Shown here: positions 16,446 through 25,248 of the stretch, in pieces
Layout: every line of letters begins with the position of its first letter
Position numbering within the stretch: the stretch's first letter is position 1
Origin: Streptomyces roseolilacinus
Lineage (GTDB): Bacteria; Actinomycetota; Actinomycetes; Streptomycetales; Streptomycetaceae
Reading direction: 5' to 3'
DNA length: 64,000 nucleotides
Assembly (NCBI RefSeq): GCF_014649335.1
Contig: NZ_BMSV01000002.1
Location: 496,001 to 560,000, forward strand
Notes under the pieces: model-generated
Seen by the model: the letters and a program-made list of their open reading frames with translations, nothing else
Databases searched by the model: none
What the model was told of the DNA's origin: nothing
Program-made: the position numbers and the translations under genes

Positions 16446-17342
16446 TCAGCTGCGGGCGCGCTGGGTGACCGCGACGCAGCCGAGGACGACCACCGCGGTG
16501 ACGGGGGCGAGGGGAGGGAGGTGTTCCCCCAGGAGCAGGACCGACCACACGAGGGTGACGAGGGGCTGGGCGAGTTGGATCTGGCTCGCCCTGGGCACCC
16601 CGATGGCGGCCATGCCGCGGTACCACACGACGAACCCGCCGAACTGGGACACGGCGGCGAGGTAGGCCATGCCGGTGACCGCCTTCACGGTCGGGTGCAC
16701 CGGCTCCCAGGTCAGGGCCAGGACGGTGACCAGGGCTGATACCGGGAGGGCGGCGACGACGCCCCAGGCGATGACCTGCCAGCCGGGCAGGTGGGAGGCG
16801 AGCCGGCCGCCCTGGGCGTACCCGGCGGCGCACACCAGCAGGGCGCCGAAGAGGTACCCGTCGCCCAGCGTCGGCAGGCCCCGGCTCTGCCAGAGGGTGA
16901 AGGCGACCACGGTCAGGGCGCCGACGCAGGCGGCCGTCCAGAACGCGCGTGAGGGGCGCCGGCCGGTGAGGGCGGTCGAGACGGCGGCGGTGGCCAGCGG
17001 CAGCACGCCGATGACGACGGCCGAGTGCGCGGTGGTGGAGGTCCGCAGGGCGAGCGTGGTCAGCAGCGGGAAGCCGACGACGCAGCCGCCGGCGACCGTG
17101 AGCAGTCCCGGCCAGTGCCGCCGCGCGGGTACCGCAACCCGGGCCGCGAACAGGCAGGCCGCGGCGAGCAGACCCGCCAGCACCCCCCGTACCCCGGTCG
17201 CCGTCCACGGGCCGAAGCCGTCCAGGGCCCACACGGTGGCCGGGAAGCTGAAGGAGAACGACACCACGCCGAGAGCGGCCAGGAGGGTGCCGCCGCGGAC
17301 TGCTACTGCCGAAGATCCGATAGCGCTATCGTGTACTTTCAT
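16446..17342 (-). CDS. EamA/DMT-family transporter
   Basis: 298 aa, about ten transmembrane helices, two EamA repeats (about 18-140 and 155-290); the second contains the typical PLVTLVWSVLLLGEHL segment. DMT-family permeases export amino acids, purines or other small metabolites. The ATG at 17342 overlaps the ATG of the divergent MocR gene (the sequence CATG is shared), leaving no room for a ribosome binding site. A later start would cut into the first helix, so the mRNA is probably leaderless. Control by the MocR regulator through the palindrome inside codons 4-8 of this gene is likely. Confidence 0.87.
   Translation of the reverse strand: MKVHDSAIGSSAVAVRGGTLLAALGVVSFSFSFPATVWALDGFGPWTATGVRGVLAGLLAAACLFAARVAVPARRHWPGLLTVAGGCVVGFPLLTTLALRTSTTAHSAVVIGVLPLATAAVSTALTGRRPSRAFWTAACVGALTVVAFTLWQSRGLPTLGDGYLFGALLVCAAGYAQGGRLASHLPGWQVIAWGVVAALPVSALVTVLALTWEPVHPTVKAVTGMAYLAAVSQFGGFVVWYRGMAAIGVPRASQIQLAQPLVTLVWSVLLLGEHLPPLAPVTAVVVLGCVAVTQRARS
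17318..17331. promoter_or_regulatory. 14-bp perfect palindrome, candidate MocR operator
   Basis: CGATAGCGCTATCG, a perfect dyad centred 16 bases before the MocR start codon and within the 5' end of the EamA coding sequence. It overlaps the place where the MocR -10 box must be if the mRNA is leaderless (TATCGT, 17327-17332). A repressor here would block both genes. Confidence 0.6.
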
Positions 17343-18825
17343 GAACGACGGTAGCAGTGTGGCTCGACTGGCAGCGGCCTTGCGGAATGAGCTGGCCCGC
17401 TACTCGGAAGGCGAGAAGCTCCCCTCCAGCAGGGAACTGGTGGCGCGCCACCGGGTCAGTCCGGTGACGGTCTCCCGGGCGATCGCCACCCTCACCGCCG
17501 AGGGCCTCGTCGCCTCCCGGCCCGGAGCCGGGGTGTTCAAGGCCACCGCCCGCCGTGCCGCGGGCGCGCTCGGCGACGTCTCCTGGCAGGAGGTGGCCCT
17601 GAGCGCGGACCCGCCGCACACCGCGCTCGACACGGGCCCCCGCCGCGTGGGCGCCGCCGGTGTTCTGGCCACCCTCACCACCCCGCCGCCCGAGGTCATC
17701 GACCTCAACGGCGGCTACCCGCACGCGGCGCTCCAGCCGGAGCGGGCCCTGGCCGCCGCCCTGGCCCGGGCCGGCCGCAGGCCCGGCACCTGGTCCCGTC
17801 CCCCGGTGGAGGGACTGGCCGAGCTGCGGGACTGGTTCGCCCGCGACATCGGCGGGCCGGGCGGTTCGCTCGACGCCTCGGACGTCCTGATCACCGCCGG
17901 CGGCCAGAGCGCGCTCACCACCGCCCTGCGGGCGCTGGCCGCCCCAGGTTCACCCGTCCTGGTGGAATCCCCCACCTATCCCGGCATGCTCGCCGTCGCC
18001 CGCGCCGCCGGGCTGCGGCCCGTCCCCGTCCCGGTCGACGCCGACGGCGTGCGCACCGACCTGCTGGCCGAGGCGTTCGAGGCCACCAGGGCGCGGGTGT
18101 TCGTCTGCCAGCCGCTGTTCCACAACCCCACCGGCACCGTCCTGTCCCCGCGGCGGCGCGGCGACGTGCTCGGCATCGCCAGGGCGGCGGGCGCCTTCGT
18201 CGTCGAGGACGACTTCGCCCGCCGCCTGGCGCACGCCGACTCCCCGCCCCTGCCCCTCCCGTTGGCCGCCGACGATCCGGACGGCGTCGTCGTCCACGTG
18301 CGCTCCCTGACCAAGGCGACCTCGCCCAGCCTGCGGATCGGCGCCCTGTCAGCCCGCGGCCCGGTCGGAGAGCGCCTGCGGGCGATCCAGGTCGTCGACA
18401 GCTTCTTCGTCCCCCGGCCCCTGCAGGAGACCGCCCTCGAACTGGTCGGATCCCCCGCCTGGGCCGGTCACCTGCGGGTGCTCGCCGGCGCTCTGCGCGA
18501 CCGCCGGACCGCGCTGCTCGCCGCACTGGGCGGAACCCTGCCCGCCCTCCTCCCGCACCGACCGCCCCGCGGCGGATACCACCTGTGGCTGCGGCTGCCC
18601 GACGGCACCGACGAGCACGCCGTCGCCGCGTCCGCCCTGCGCCACGGGGTGGCGGTCACCGCCGGCGGCCCCTACTTCACCGCCGAGGCACCCGCCCCCC
18701 ACCTGCGGTTGAGCTACGTCAGCACCTCCGGCACCGCACAGCTGGAGGAAGGCGTCCGCCGGCTCCACCAGGCCCTCTCCCGGGACTTCGCGCTCCCGGC
18801 GCAGAAGGAACCCGCCGGCGCGTAG
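17341..18825 (+). CDS. MocR-type regulator (GntR HTH fused to aminotransferase domain)
   Basis: 494 aa. The N-terminal GntR winged helix (about 1-70) includes LPSSRELVARHRVSPVTVSR. A linker is followed by a fold-type I aminotransferase domain (about 115-480) with ITAGGQSALTTALRAL, the FHNPTGTVLSP segment, Asp in VEDDFARR and the PLP lysine in SLTKATSPSLRIG. MocR proteins use PLP or PLP-adducts as effector and usually control neighbouring transport or metabolic genes, here the divergent EamA permease. The two start codons overlap by two bases. No Shine-Dalgarno sequence is possible in the ordinary sense, because upstream DNA is the EamA gene; TATCGT is placed for a leaderless start. Confidence 0.9.
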   Translation: MNDGSSVARLAAALRNELARYSEGEKLPSSRELVARHRVSPVTVSRAIATLTAEGLVASRPGAGVFKATARRAAGALGDVSWQEVALSADPPHTALDTGPRRVGAAGVLATLTTPPPEVIDLNGGYPHAALQPERALAAALARAGRRPGTWSRPPVEGLAELRDWFARDIGGPGGSLDASDVLITAGGQSALTTALRALAAPGSPVLVESPTYPGMLAVARAAGLRPVPVPVDADGVRTDLLAEAFEATRARVFVCQPLFHNPTGTVLSPRRRGDVLGIARAAGAFVVEDDFARRLAHADSPPLPLPLAADDPDGVVVHVRSLTKATSPSLRIGALSARGPVGERLRAIQVVDSFFVPRPLQETALELVGSPAWAGHLRVLAGALRDRRTALLAALGGTLPALLPHRPPRGGYHLWLRLPDGTDEHAVAASALRHGVAVTAGGPYFTAEAPAPHLRLSYVSTSGTAQLEEGVRRLHQALSRDFALPAQKEPAGA

Positions 18826-18842
18826 AGCCGGTGGCCCGGCCC

Positions 18843-18867
18843 CGCGGCGCCCCCGGGGGGCGCCGCG
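18843..18867. terminator. GC-rich hairpin after the MocR gene
   Basis: Arms CGCGGCGCCCCC and GGGGGCGCCGCG (12 bp, perfect) around one base, 18 bases after the MocR stop and before the convergent membrane-protein gene. No U-tract. Confidence 0.65.
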
Positions 18868-19043
18868 ACCGCGATCCCCACGGCGGCGCGCCGGGACCGG
18901 TCCCTCGCGCCTGGGGCGCCCAACGGCCTTACCCCACCGGGCGGATCGCGCCCCGGCGCGGTGAGGCGCGGTCGCAGCGGCGCCGGGCACGACCGCCGTC
19001 CGCCCGCCCGCCCGGCGCGGTGCAGCCGTCCTCGGAAAACGCC

Positions 19044-20576
19044 TCAGGGCCCGGCCGACGGCGACACGAGCACGCGGAAGTCCGGCCGGAGCGGCAGGTC
19101 GGGCAGCGGGTACGCGGGCCAGTCGCGCGCGTACGCGGGAGCCGGACGGCCGTGGGACAGCAGCACGGCGACCGGCTGCCGCGCGGCCGTCCGCGCGAGG
19201 CCCGCCGGGGTGATGCTCGCGTCGGGGCCGGTCGGCTGCCGGGAAGCGCAGCCCGCACGGTACGCCAGGCGGATGGCCTCCTCACCGGTCACGACACACG
19301 GCGGCCGCACCCCGCGTGCGCGCAGCTCGGCGGCGATCCGCACGTGCGTCGCCGTGTCGGACCGTACCCGCCGCGTCACCGAACCGAGCACCGTGTACTG
19401 GACGACGAGGTGCCCGACGAGCGCGAGCGCGCACAGGCCGACCAGGGCGGGCCGCCAGGCGGTGCGGGGGCGCACGAGCCGTACCAGGAGCACGGCGACC
19501 GGGAGGGCCAGCAGGGCGTAGGCGGGGAGCAGGAAGCGGGGCGCGGCGTAGTCGACGGTGAACAGGTACGGCACCGCGAGCACCAGGCCGGTGACGGCGA
19601 CCAGGTTCACGGCCGTGCGGTGGGGTGTCCGGGCGGCCGCCCGGACACCGCCCGCGACCAGCAGGGGCAGCGCCAGGAACCACAGCGCGGTGACCGGGTG
19701 CCGCCACGGTACGTCGCACGGGCGGCACAGCGTACGGCCGCCCAGCGCCCGGACGTGGTCGTCCACCGCGACGTGCCAGCCCAGGCCGCCCTGGATCTCC
19801 CCGGCCCGCCGCAACCGCGCCGCGAGGCCGCCGTAGCGCACGTACGCCTCCACCAGCCACTCGGCGCCACCCGCGAGCGCGCCCGCGGCGAGCACGCACA
19901 GCAGCAGCGGCCGCCGCCACGCACGCACCAGCAGCGAAGCCGCGGCCAGCGGGAGGACGAGCCACACGGCGTCCGGCGGACGCATCAGCGCCACGAACCC
20001 CACGGCGAGGCCCAGGCCCACGAGCGCGCGGGAGTCACCCGGGTCGCGGGCCGCGCGCAGGAAGAAGCCCACCGCGGCCAGGGACCCGTACGCCACCCAC
20101 AGGTTCGGCATCACCTGCGGCCCGTAGTACAGCGTGAACCACAGGGTCGCGAGCAGCGCTCCCGCCAGCGCGACCACCCGGGCCGGGAGCAGGGAGCGCC
20201 ATGCCCGCAGGGCGAGGAACAGGCCGACGCCGGACAGCACGGCCAGCCACACCCGCAACGCGCCCGTCGAGGTGGTGAGGGCCGCGACGGGCGCGGCGAG
20301 GAAGGTGACACCGCGTGCGCGCGGCGCGCTGAAGAACGCCGCCGGCCCCTGGCGTCCGACCTGGCTGACGTACACCGTCTCGTCCCAGCCCAGGCCCAGC
20401 CCCGGAGCCACCAGCGTCAACTGCGCCACCACGAACACCGCCGCCACGGCGGCCGGCCACATCCGGGCTCCGGCGGGCCCGCCGCCCGGGGGCGGCGGGC
20501 CGTGCGGTCCGGTGCGCGGCGGACCGGACGGGCTCCGGTCGTGGGGGGAACCGGGCAGCAGACGGGGTTCCTGCAT
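19044..20576 (-). CDS. GT39/ArnT-like multi-pass membrane glycosyltransferase
   Basis: 510 aa. After a cytoplasmic Pro-rich start come about ten transmembrane helices. The first outer loop holds GLGWDETVYVSQVG, the Asp-Glu motif expected for GT-C glycosyltransferases (PMT/ArnT group), which use polyprenyl-phosphate sugars. The C-terminal 100 residues are soluble (GVRPPCVVTGEEAIRLAYRA onward), as in related Streptomyces proteins. ATG 20576 has GAGG 7 bases upstream. It is a single gene, convergent with MocR across a hairpin, and the acceptor is unknown. The family call rests on topology and one motif. Confidence 0.72.
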   Translation of the reverse strand: MQEPRLLPGSPHDRSPSGPPRTGPHGPPPPGGGPAGARMWPAAVAAVFVVAQLTLVAPGLGLGWDETVYVSQVGRQGPAAFFSAPRARGVTFLAAPVAALTTSTGALRVWLAVLSGVGLFLALRAWRSLLPARVVALAGALLATLWFTLYYGPQVMPNLWVAYGSLAAVGFFLRAARDPGDSRALVGLGLAVGFVALMRPPDAVWLVLPLAAASLLVRAWRRPLLLCVLAAGALAGGAEWLVEAYVRYGGLAARLRRAGEIQGGLGWHVAVDDHVRALGGRTLCRPCDVPWRHPVTALWFLALPLLVAGGVRAAARTPHRTAVNLVAVTGLVLAVPYLFTVDYAAPRFLLPAYALLALPVAVLLVRLVRPRTAWRPALVGLCALALVGHLVVQYTVLGSVTRRVRSDTATHVRIAAELRARGVRPPCVVTGEEAIRLAYRAGCASRQPTGPDASITPAGLARTAARQPVAVLLSHGRPAPAYARDWPAYPLPDLPLRPDFRVLVSPSAGP

Positions 20577-21101
20577 GGCGTGACCTCATCGGTACCGGGC
20601 CGGGACCGTCCCGGCCTTCCTGTCACCCCACCCTGGGCGCGGCGGGCGCGGCCCACCACACGGGAACGTCATCCAGCCCAACACCCCACCCCCGGCCGCC
20701 CGCCCCGGGCGGTTCGCGCCTGCGAACGGTCGGCCTCCTCCTGACCGGCCCTCCGCCGGCCGCGGGTCCTCCGTCTGGTGCGGTCCTTCACCGCGGCGGG
20801 TCCGCCGACGGCCGACCCGGCCGGTGTCCGGGGGCGTCCGAGCCGCCGGGCCGGGCCTCCTCGGCCCCGGCGCGCACACGAGGGCGACGGACCGGGGCGC
20901 GTCCACGTCCCGCCGGCGGCCCTGGGCGGACTCGGCCGGTCAGGGCCCCGCGGCCGGGGCCGTGGTGCGGGAATCGGACGGGCGCCGGGCGCCTGGCCCA
21001 TGCCCCCCGCACACGCCGGTCGTTGAGGGGCCGGTGTCAGTGGGCCGGGATAAAGTCCCTTCTCACGATCTCGTCACCAGGAATCTCAGGGGGAACCTGC
21101 C
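20577..21101. other. Intergenic region, no gene seen
   Basis: 525 bases between divergent genes. Only Arg/Pro/Gly-rich frames are found. The end carries the CAGGGGGAACC ribosome binding site of the next gene, and the promoter for it probably lies just upstream (GGGATAAAGTCC near 21047). Confidence 0.4.
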
Positions 21102-21554
21102 ATGAGCGACGTCGACAGCGGCACGTACGAGGGGTTCACGGCCGAGGAGCGGGCCGCGATGAAGGAGCACGCCCAGGAGCAGAAGGCGGCGGCGCGCCGC
21201 AGCTCGCGGGCGGACAAGGCGGCGCAGGCGGAGCGGGACGTGCTCGCGAAGATCGCCGAGATGCAGGACTCGGACCGGATCATGGCCGAGCGCGTCCACG
21301 CCGTCGTCACGGCCGCCGCCCCGGCCCTCGCGCCGAAGCTCTGGTACGGGATGCCCTCCTACGCGCTGGACGGCAAGGTCGTCTGCTTCTTCCAGAGCGC
21401 GGGGAAGTTCAAGACGCGCTACGCGACGCTCGGGTTCAGCGACCAGGCGAAGCTGGACGAGGGCACGATGTGGGCGTCCGCTTTCGCCCTGACCGAGGTG
21501 ACGGCCGAGGTGGAGGAGCGGATCAGCGCGCTCGTGAAGCAGGCGGTGAGCTGA
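21102..21554 (+). CDS. DUF1801/YdhG-like protein
   Basis: 150 aa soluble protein. A charged helical N-terminus (about 12-50, Ala/Glu/Lys/Arg-rich) is followed by the compact alpha/beta domain of the DUF1801 (iron chaperone YdhG-like) family: [20 protein letters not shown], then [10 protein letters not shown]. Streptomyces encode several such proteins with this exact kind of N-terminus, and their role is not established. The start has a good ribosome binding site (AGGGGGAACCTGCC). It is a single gene followed by a hairpin with a short T-run. Confidence 0.88.
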   Translation: MSDVDSGTYEGFTAEERAAMKEHAQEQKAAARRSSRADKAAQAERDVLAKIAEMQDSDRIMAERVHAVVTAAAPALAPKLWYGMPSYALDGKVVCFFQSAGKFKTRYATLGFSDQAKLDEGTMWASAFALTEVTAEVEERISALVKQAVS

Positions 21555-21563
21555 GGCACGAGC

Positions 21564-21583
21564 GCCCGGCGGGCGGGCCGGGC
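21564..21583. terminator. Terminator hairpin with short T-run
   Basis: Arms GCCCGGC and GCCGGGC, loop GGGCGG, with TTTT at 21591-21594, right after the DUF1801 gene. Confidence 0.6.
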
Positions 21584-21829
21584 CCGGGGCTTTTGTGACA
21601 CGCACGGCGGCCGGGCGCCCGTTTCGGCCGGGAGCACCGGGGGAGTGGGGGAGCCGGACTGGCGGGCCTGCCGCCGTGTGCCGTCCGCCGCCGCGTCCCC
21701 ACCCGCGGACGACCCGGTTCGACACCTCGCGGGAGCAACCGCTTGAGCCGGGCCCCCGCCGATCCGCCGCCCCCCTGCGTCCCCGGCGCGTGGCCGTCGG
21801 CGAACGGGTTCCACCCTCGTCCCGCGACC

Positions 21830-22429
21830 CTAGCCCGCGGCTCCGAGCAGCAGCAGTGTGTGCGGCCACAGGTCGTCGAGGACCGCGGGGTCGTTCTTGA
21901 GCTTGGCGAACATGACCAGTCCTTCGAGGTGGGCGACCACGGCTCGCGCGGTGGCCGCCGTGGCTCGCTCGCGGGGGACGGCCCCCTCGTCGGCGGCGGC
22001 GTCGAGGGTGGCGGCGACGAGGGCGATCTGTTCGTCGAAGATCTCCTCCAGGCGGGTCCGCACGGCGGGCTCCTGGGTGGACAGCTCCAGCGCGAGGTTG
22101 CCGAGGAGGCAGCCGTCGACCGTCCCCGAGGCCTCCTTCATCCGGCGCTGGAGCTGCACCATGGCGTCCAGGAGCCGCCGCAGGCGGTCGAGGGCGGGGC
22201 CGGCGGCGGCCAGCTCGGTGTTCCAGTAGCCGCGCTCGGTCTTCCAGTAGGCGTTGACGGCCTCGACGGTCAACGCCTGCTTGGATTCGAAGAAGTGATA
22301 GAAGCTGCCCTTCTTCACCTCCGCCTTGGCGCAGATCTCCGCAACACCGAGGCTGCTGTAGCCGCGGCTCTGCATCAGTTCACCGGTGGCGTCGATGAGG
22401 CGCTCGCGTGCCGTGCTGGTGCGTCCCAT
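21830..22429 (-). CDS. TetR-family regulator
   Basis: 199 aa. The N-terminal HTH is about residues 10-55 (LGVAEICAKAEVKKGSFYHF is the recognition region), and a C-terminal ligand domain includes VDGCLLGNLALELS, typical of the AcrR/NemR-like branch. ATG 22429 is used: TATACT lies 7 bases upstream, which fits a leaderless transcript, while the upstream TTG (22453) would fall inside the operator. It is divergent from a flavodoxin/nitronate monooxygenase pair; two inverted operator copies lie between. NemR-like proteins sense electrophiles, and redox enzymes next door fit that, but the ligand is unknown. Confidence 0.88.
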   Translation of the reverse strand: MGRTSTARERLIDATGELMQSRGYSSLGVAEICAKAEVKKGSFYHFFESKQALTVEAVNAYWKTERGYWNTELAAAGPALDRLRRLLDAMVQLQRRMKEASGTVDGCLLGNLALELSTQEPAVRTRLEEIFDEQIALVAATLDAAADEGAVPRERATAATARAVVAHLEGLVMFAKLKNDPAVLDDLWPHTLLLLGAAG

Positions 22430-22439
22430 GAGGGCGAGT

Positions 22440-22495
22440 ATACGTCCGGTCAACTATCGGACAGATGGGGTGGTAAATAGTTGACCGGTCGTCTA
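22440..22495. promoter_or_regulatory. Paired TetR operators between divergent genes
   Basis: Two copies of an 18-bp imperfect dyad face each other: TAGTTGACCGGTCGTCTA at 22478-22495, and TAGTTGACCGGACGTATA on the minus strand at 22457-22440 (16 of 18 identical). Their outer parts form a perfect 12-bp inverted repeat CCGGTCAACTAT / ATAGTTGACCGG. The left copy covers the tetR -10 box (TATACT on the minus strand), so autorepression is expected. Confidence 0.7.
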
Positions 22496-22547
22496 GATTC
22501 GGGTTCGTTGATCCGCGCACCACACCACACAGAACCAGGGGACACCC

Positions 22548-23162
22548 ATGTCCGCGCCACTTTCCGTCGTCATCGCCCATCACAGCGGCTACGGCCACAC
22601 CAGACGCCAGGCCGCCGCCGTCGCGGCCGGCGTCGACTCGGTCCCCGGCGTGCGCGCCGACCTGCGGGACGTCACCACTCTGGACGACGGCCTCTGGACG
22701 GCCCTTGAGGACGCTGACGCGATCATCTTCGGCTCACCCACCTACATGGGGTCCACCTCCGCCGTCTTCCAGCGGTTCGCCGAGGCCAGCGGCAAGGTAT
22801 GGGCCGAGCAGGGCTGGCAGGGCAAGCTCGCGGCCGGCTTCACCAACTCCGCGGGCGTCAACGGCAACAAGGACAACGTCCTGCTCTCCCTCGTCGTCCT
22901 CGCGGCGCAGCACGGCATGACCTGGGTCCCGCTCGGTCTGCTCCCCGGCTGGGCCTACACCTCCACCGGCAGCCCGGACGACCTCAACCGTCTCGGCGGC
23001 TTCGTCGGCGCCATGGCCCAGTCCTCCTCCGACCTGGGCCCCGACCAGGCCCCCACCGACTCGGACCTGCGCACCGCCCACCACCTCGGCGCCCGCGTCG
23101 CCCGCACCGCCCTCCGGTTCGCCCACGGCCACCAGGCCGCCGCCCCGGCGGTGACCGCGTGA
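22548..23162 (+). CDS. Flavodoxin-family NAD(P)H:quinone oxidoreductase-like protein
   Basis: 204 aa FMN-binding flavodoxin-fold protein (WrbA/NADPH-dependent FMN reductase-like). The phosphate loop is HHSGYGHTRRQA near residues 11-22, and the second FMN segment is FGSPTYMGSTSAVFQRF (about 64-80); GFTNSAGVNGNKDN follows. It likely reduces quinones or supplies reduced flavin. AGGGGAC provides the ribosome binding site. Its stop overlaps the GTG start of the nitronate monooxygenase, so the two are made together, and both are probably repressed by the divergent TetR protein. Confidence 0.9.
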   Translation: MSAPLSVVIAHHSGYGHTRRQAAAVAAGVDSVPGVRADLRDVTTLDDGLWTALEDADAIIFGSPTYMGSTSAVFQRFAEASGKVWAEQGWQGKLAAGFTNSAGVNGNKDNVLLSLVVLAAQHGMTWVPLGLLPGWAYTSTGSPDDLNRLGGFVGAMAQSSSDLGPDQAPTDSDLRTAHHLGARVARTALRFAHGHQAAAPAVTA

Positions 23163-24262
23163 GCGCCCCGGGCCGGCTCGGCGACCTGCTGGGCATCGAC
23201 CACCCCATCGTCCAGGGCCCCTTCGGCGGCGGACTGTCCTCCGTCGCCCTGACCGCCGCGGTCAGTGAGGGCGGTGGCCTCGGCTCCTACGGCGCGCACG
23301 TCCTCACGCCCGACGCGATCACCGCGCTCGTCACCGAACTGAAGGCCGCCACGAGCCGGCCGTTCGCCGTGAACCTCTGGATACCGCTGGAGGGCGAGCG
23401 CTCCGCACTGCCGGACAACGCCGAGTTCACCGCCCACACCGAGCGGCTCCGCCCCTACTACGACGAACTCGGCGCCGCCGCCCCCGCCTACGAGGACGTC
23501 GAAGCCCTGCCTGACTTCGACGACCAGATCGACGCGCTCCTCGCCGCCGCGCCGCCCGTCATCAGCTTCGTCATGGGCGTCCCGCCTCGCCGTGTCGTCG
23601 ACGAGGCGCGCCGCCGGGGCATCGCCCTGATCGGTACGGCGACGACCGTGGACGAGGCCGTCGCCCTCGACGAGGCGGGCCTCGACGCGATCGTGGCGTC
23701 GGGCAGCGACGCGGGCGGGCACCGCGGGGCGTTCCTCGCACCCCTGCGGGAGTCGCTGGTCGGCACCTTCTCCCTGGTACCGCAGATCGCCGACGCCGTG
23801 GCCGCGCCCGTCATCGCCGCGGGCGGCATCGCCGACGGCCGCGGCGTCCGGGCGGCCCTCGCCCTCGGCGCCGACGCCGTGCAGATCGGCACCGCGTTCC
23901 TCGCCACCCGGGAGTCCGGCGCGAGCGGGGCCCACAAGGACCGGCTCGGGACCCCGGCGGCCCGTACGACCGTCCTCACCCGGCTCTTCTCCGGCCGCAC
24001 CGCCCGCGGCATACCCAACCGGTTCGTCCGCGACATGGCGGCGTACGAGGACGTCGTGCCCCCCTACCCCGTCCAGAACGCCCTGATGCAGCCCATCCGC
24101 CGGGCCGCCGCCGCCCAGGGGAGGCCGGAGTACGTGAACCTGTGGGCCGGACAGGCGGCGGCGCTGACCGGCGACGGCCTCGGTGCGGGGGAGTACCTGG
24201 CCCGCTTGGTCAGGGAACTCCCACGCCAGGACGCTCCCTTCGGGCCGCCTCGCGCCCGTTGA
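23159..24262 (+). CDS. Nitronate monooxygenase-family FMN oxidoreductase
   Basis: 367 aa TIM-barrel flavoenzyme of the 2-nitropropane dioxygenase/NMO family, which oxidises alkyl nitronates using O2 and FMN. Key segments: HPIVQGPFGGGLSSVALTAA at the N-terminus, IVASGSDAGGHRG (phosphate site with the family's GGH motif), VIAAGGIADGRGVRAALALG and GADAVQIGTAFLAT. The GTG start overlaps the preceding stop (GTGA), so it is translationally coupled to the flavodoxin-like gene. Expression under the TetR regulator suggests a response to nitro or electrophilic compounds; this is inferred. Confidence 0.92.
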   Translation: MSAPGRLGDLLGIDHPIVQGPFGGGLSSVALTAAVSEGGGLGSYGAHVLTPDAITALVTELKAATSRPFAVNLWIPLEGERSALPDNAEFTAHTERLRPYYDELGAAAPAYEDVEALPDFDDQIDALLAAAPPVISFVMGVPPRRVVDEARRRGIALIGTATTVDEAVALDEAGLDAIVASGSDAGGHRGAFLAPLRESLVGTFSLVPQIADAVAAPVIAAGGIADGRGVRAALALGADAVQIGTAFLATRESGASGAHKDRLGTPAARTTVLTRLFSGRTARGIPNRFVRDMAAYEDVVPPYPVQNALMQPIRRAAAAQGRPEYVNLWAGQAAALTGDGLGAGEYLARLVRELPRQDAPFGPPRAR

Positions 24263-24298
24263 GGAAGTCCGCGTGGCGAAGCGCGGCCATGTGACGCC

Positions 24299-24338
24299 GT
24301 GACCGGGTGCCGGTGCCGTGCCACCGGCACCCGGTCAC
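24299..24338. terminator. 17-bp-arm hairpin between convergent genes
   Basis: GTGACCGGGTGCCGGTG (24299-24315) and its perfect reverse complement (24322-24338) with a 6-base loop. It overlaps the last codon and stop of the convergent DinB gene, so it may terminate both directions. Confidence 0.7.
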
Positions 24339-24946
24339 TGGCCCACTCGGCCGTCGATCCGTTCGCGCAGGAGGTCGGCGTGGCCGCAGTGCCGCGCGTA
24401 CTCCGCGATCTCCGCCACCAGGACGTCGCGAAGCTGCTCGCTCCCACCGGGTTCGGGACCGAGGTCGGAGAAGCCGGCGTTCCGGGTGCCGAGGTCGGTG
24501 ACGCCGGCCAGGTACCGGTCGGTGCGCTCCACCTCCGTCCGCCACTGCCGCCAGGCGTCTTCCACGACCGCGGGATCGGCGACCGCGCCGTTGAAGTCGC
24601 CGTCACGGTCCTCGGGGGTGCAGTACAGCTTCGGCGCGTCCTCGCCGGCCATCACCCGGCGGAAGTGCCGTTCCCCCTCGGTCAGGTGCCGCACCAGGCC
24701 GAGCAGGGACATCGTGGACGGTGGTACGGAGCGCCGGGCCATCTGCTCGGCGTCCAGGCCCGCGCACTTCATCTCCAGGGTGAGGCGGTGGTGGCGCAGG
24801 CTGTCGAGCAGGATGCCGCGCTCGTCGACCGGCTTGGCGGCGGCCTCGCGCGGGTCGTCCTCCGGATCAACCCACATGTCGGGATAGGTGGTTGCCTGCG
24901 TCCACCGGGTCTCTACCAGTTCATCGGTGTGATCGTCCTTCTGCAT
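24335..24946 (-). CDS. DinB-family protein (probable mycothiol-dependent enzyme)
   Basis: 203 aa four-helix DinB/DUF664-type protein. The metal-binding His pattern is visible: LRHHRLTLEM, LVRHLTEGERHF and EIAEYARHCGHADLLRERID. In actinobacteria this family mostly comprises mycothiol-dependent S-transferases acting on xenobiotics. ATG 24946 is preferred over an upstream in-frame start that adds Gly/Ala-rich residues; no strong ribosome binding site is seen for either. The gene ends inside the shared terminator hairpin. Substrate unknown. Confidence 0.87.
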   Translation of the reverse strand: MQKDDHTDELVETRWTQATTYPDMWVDPEDDPREAAAKPVDERGILLDSLRHHRLTLEMKCAGLDAEQMARRSVPPSTMSLLGLVRHLTEGERHFRRVMAGEDAPKLYCTPEDRDGDFNGAVADPAVVEDAWRQWRTEVERTDRYLAGVTDLGTRNAGFSDLGPEPGGSEQLRDVLVAEIAEYARHCGHADLLRERIDGRVGQ

Positions 24947-25248
24947 GCGGGCATCGTCGCGTGCACCGGCACCGCCCGCCACCGGATATCGCGGGCGGCC
25001 GCGTCACCGACCCGGGCTCACTGCCGCTCCCCGGCGGCAGACCGGCCCCGAGCGCAGGAGGCGGGGACCTTCGGGCCGCTGGAGCACTCGGCCACCGGAC
25101 CGCATCGCCGGGAGCACCACGATTTGCCGCCGCGCGGGCGGAACCCGCCGCCGTGACCACGCCCGCCGACGGGGACGGGCGGGCACACGCAGGACCGCAC
25201 CACCGGCGTCGAGTGCCGCGCCCGCCCCCGGCCGTGGCCCGGCTTCGG

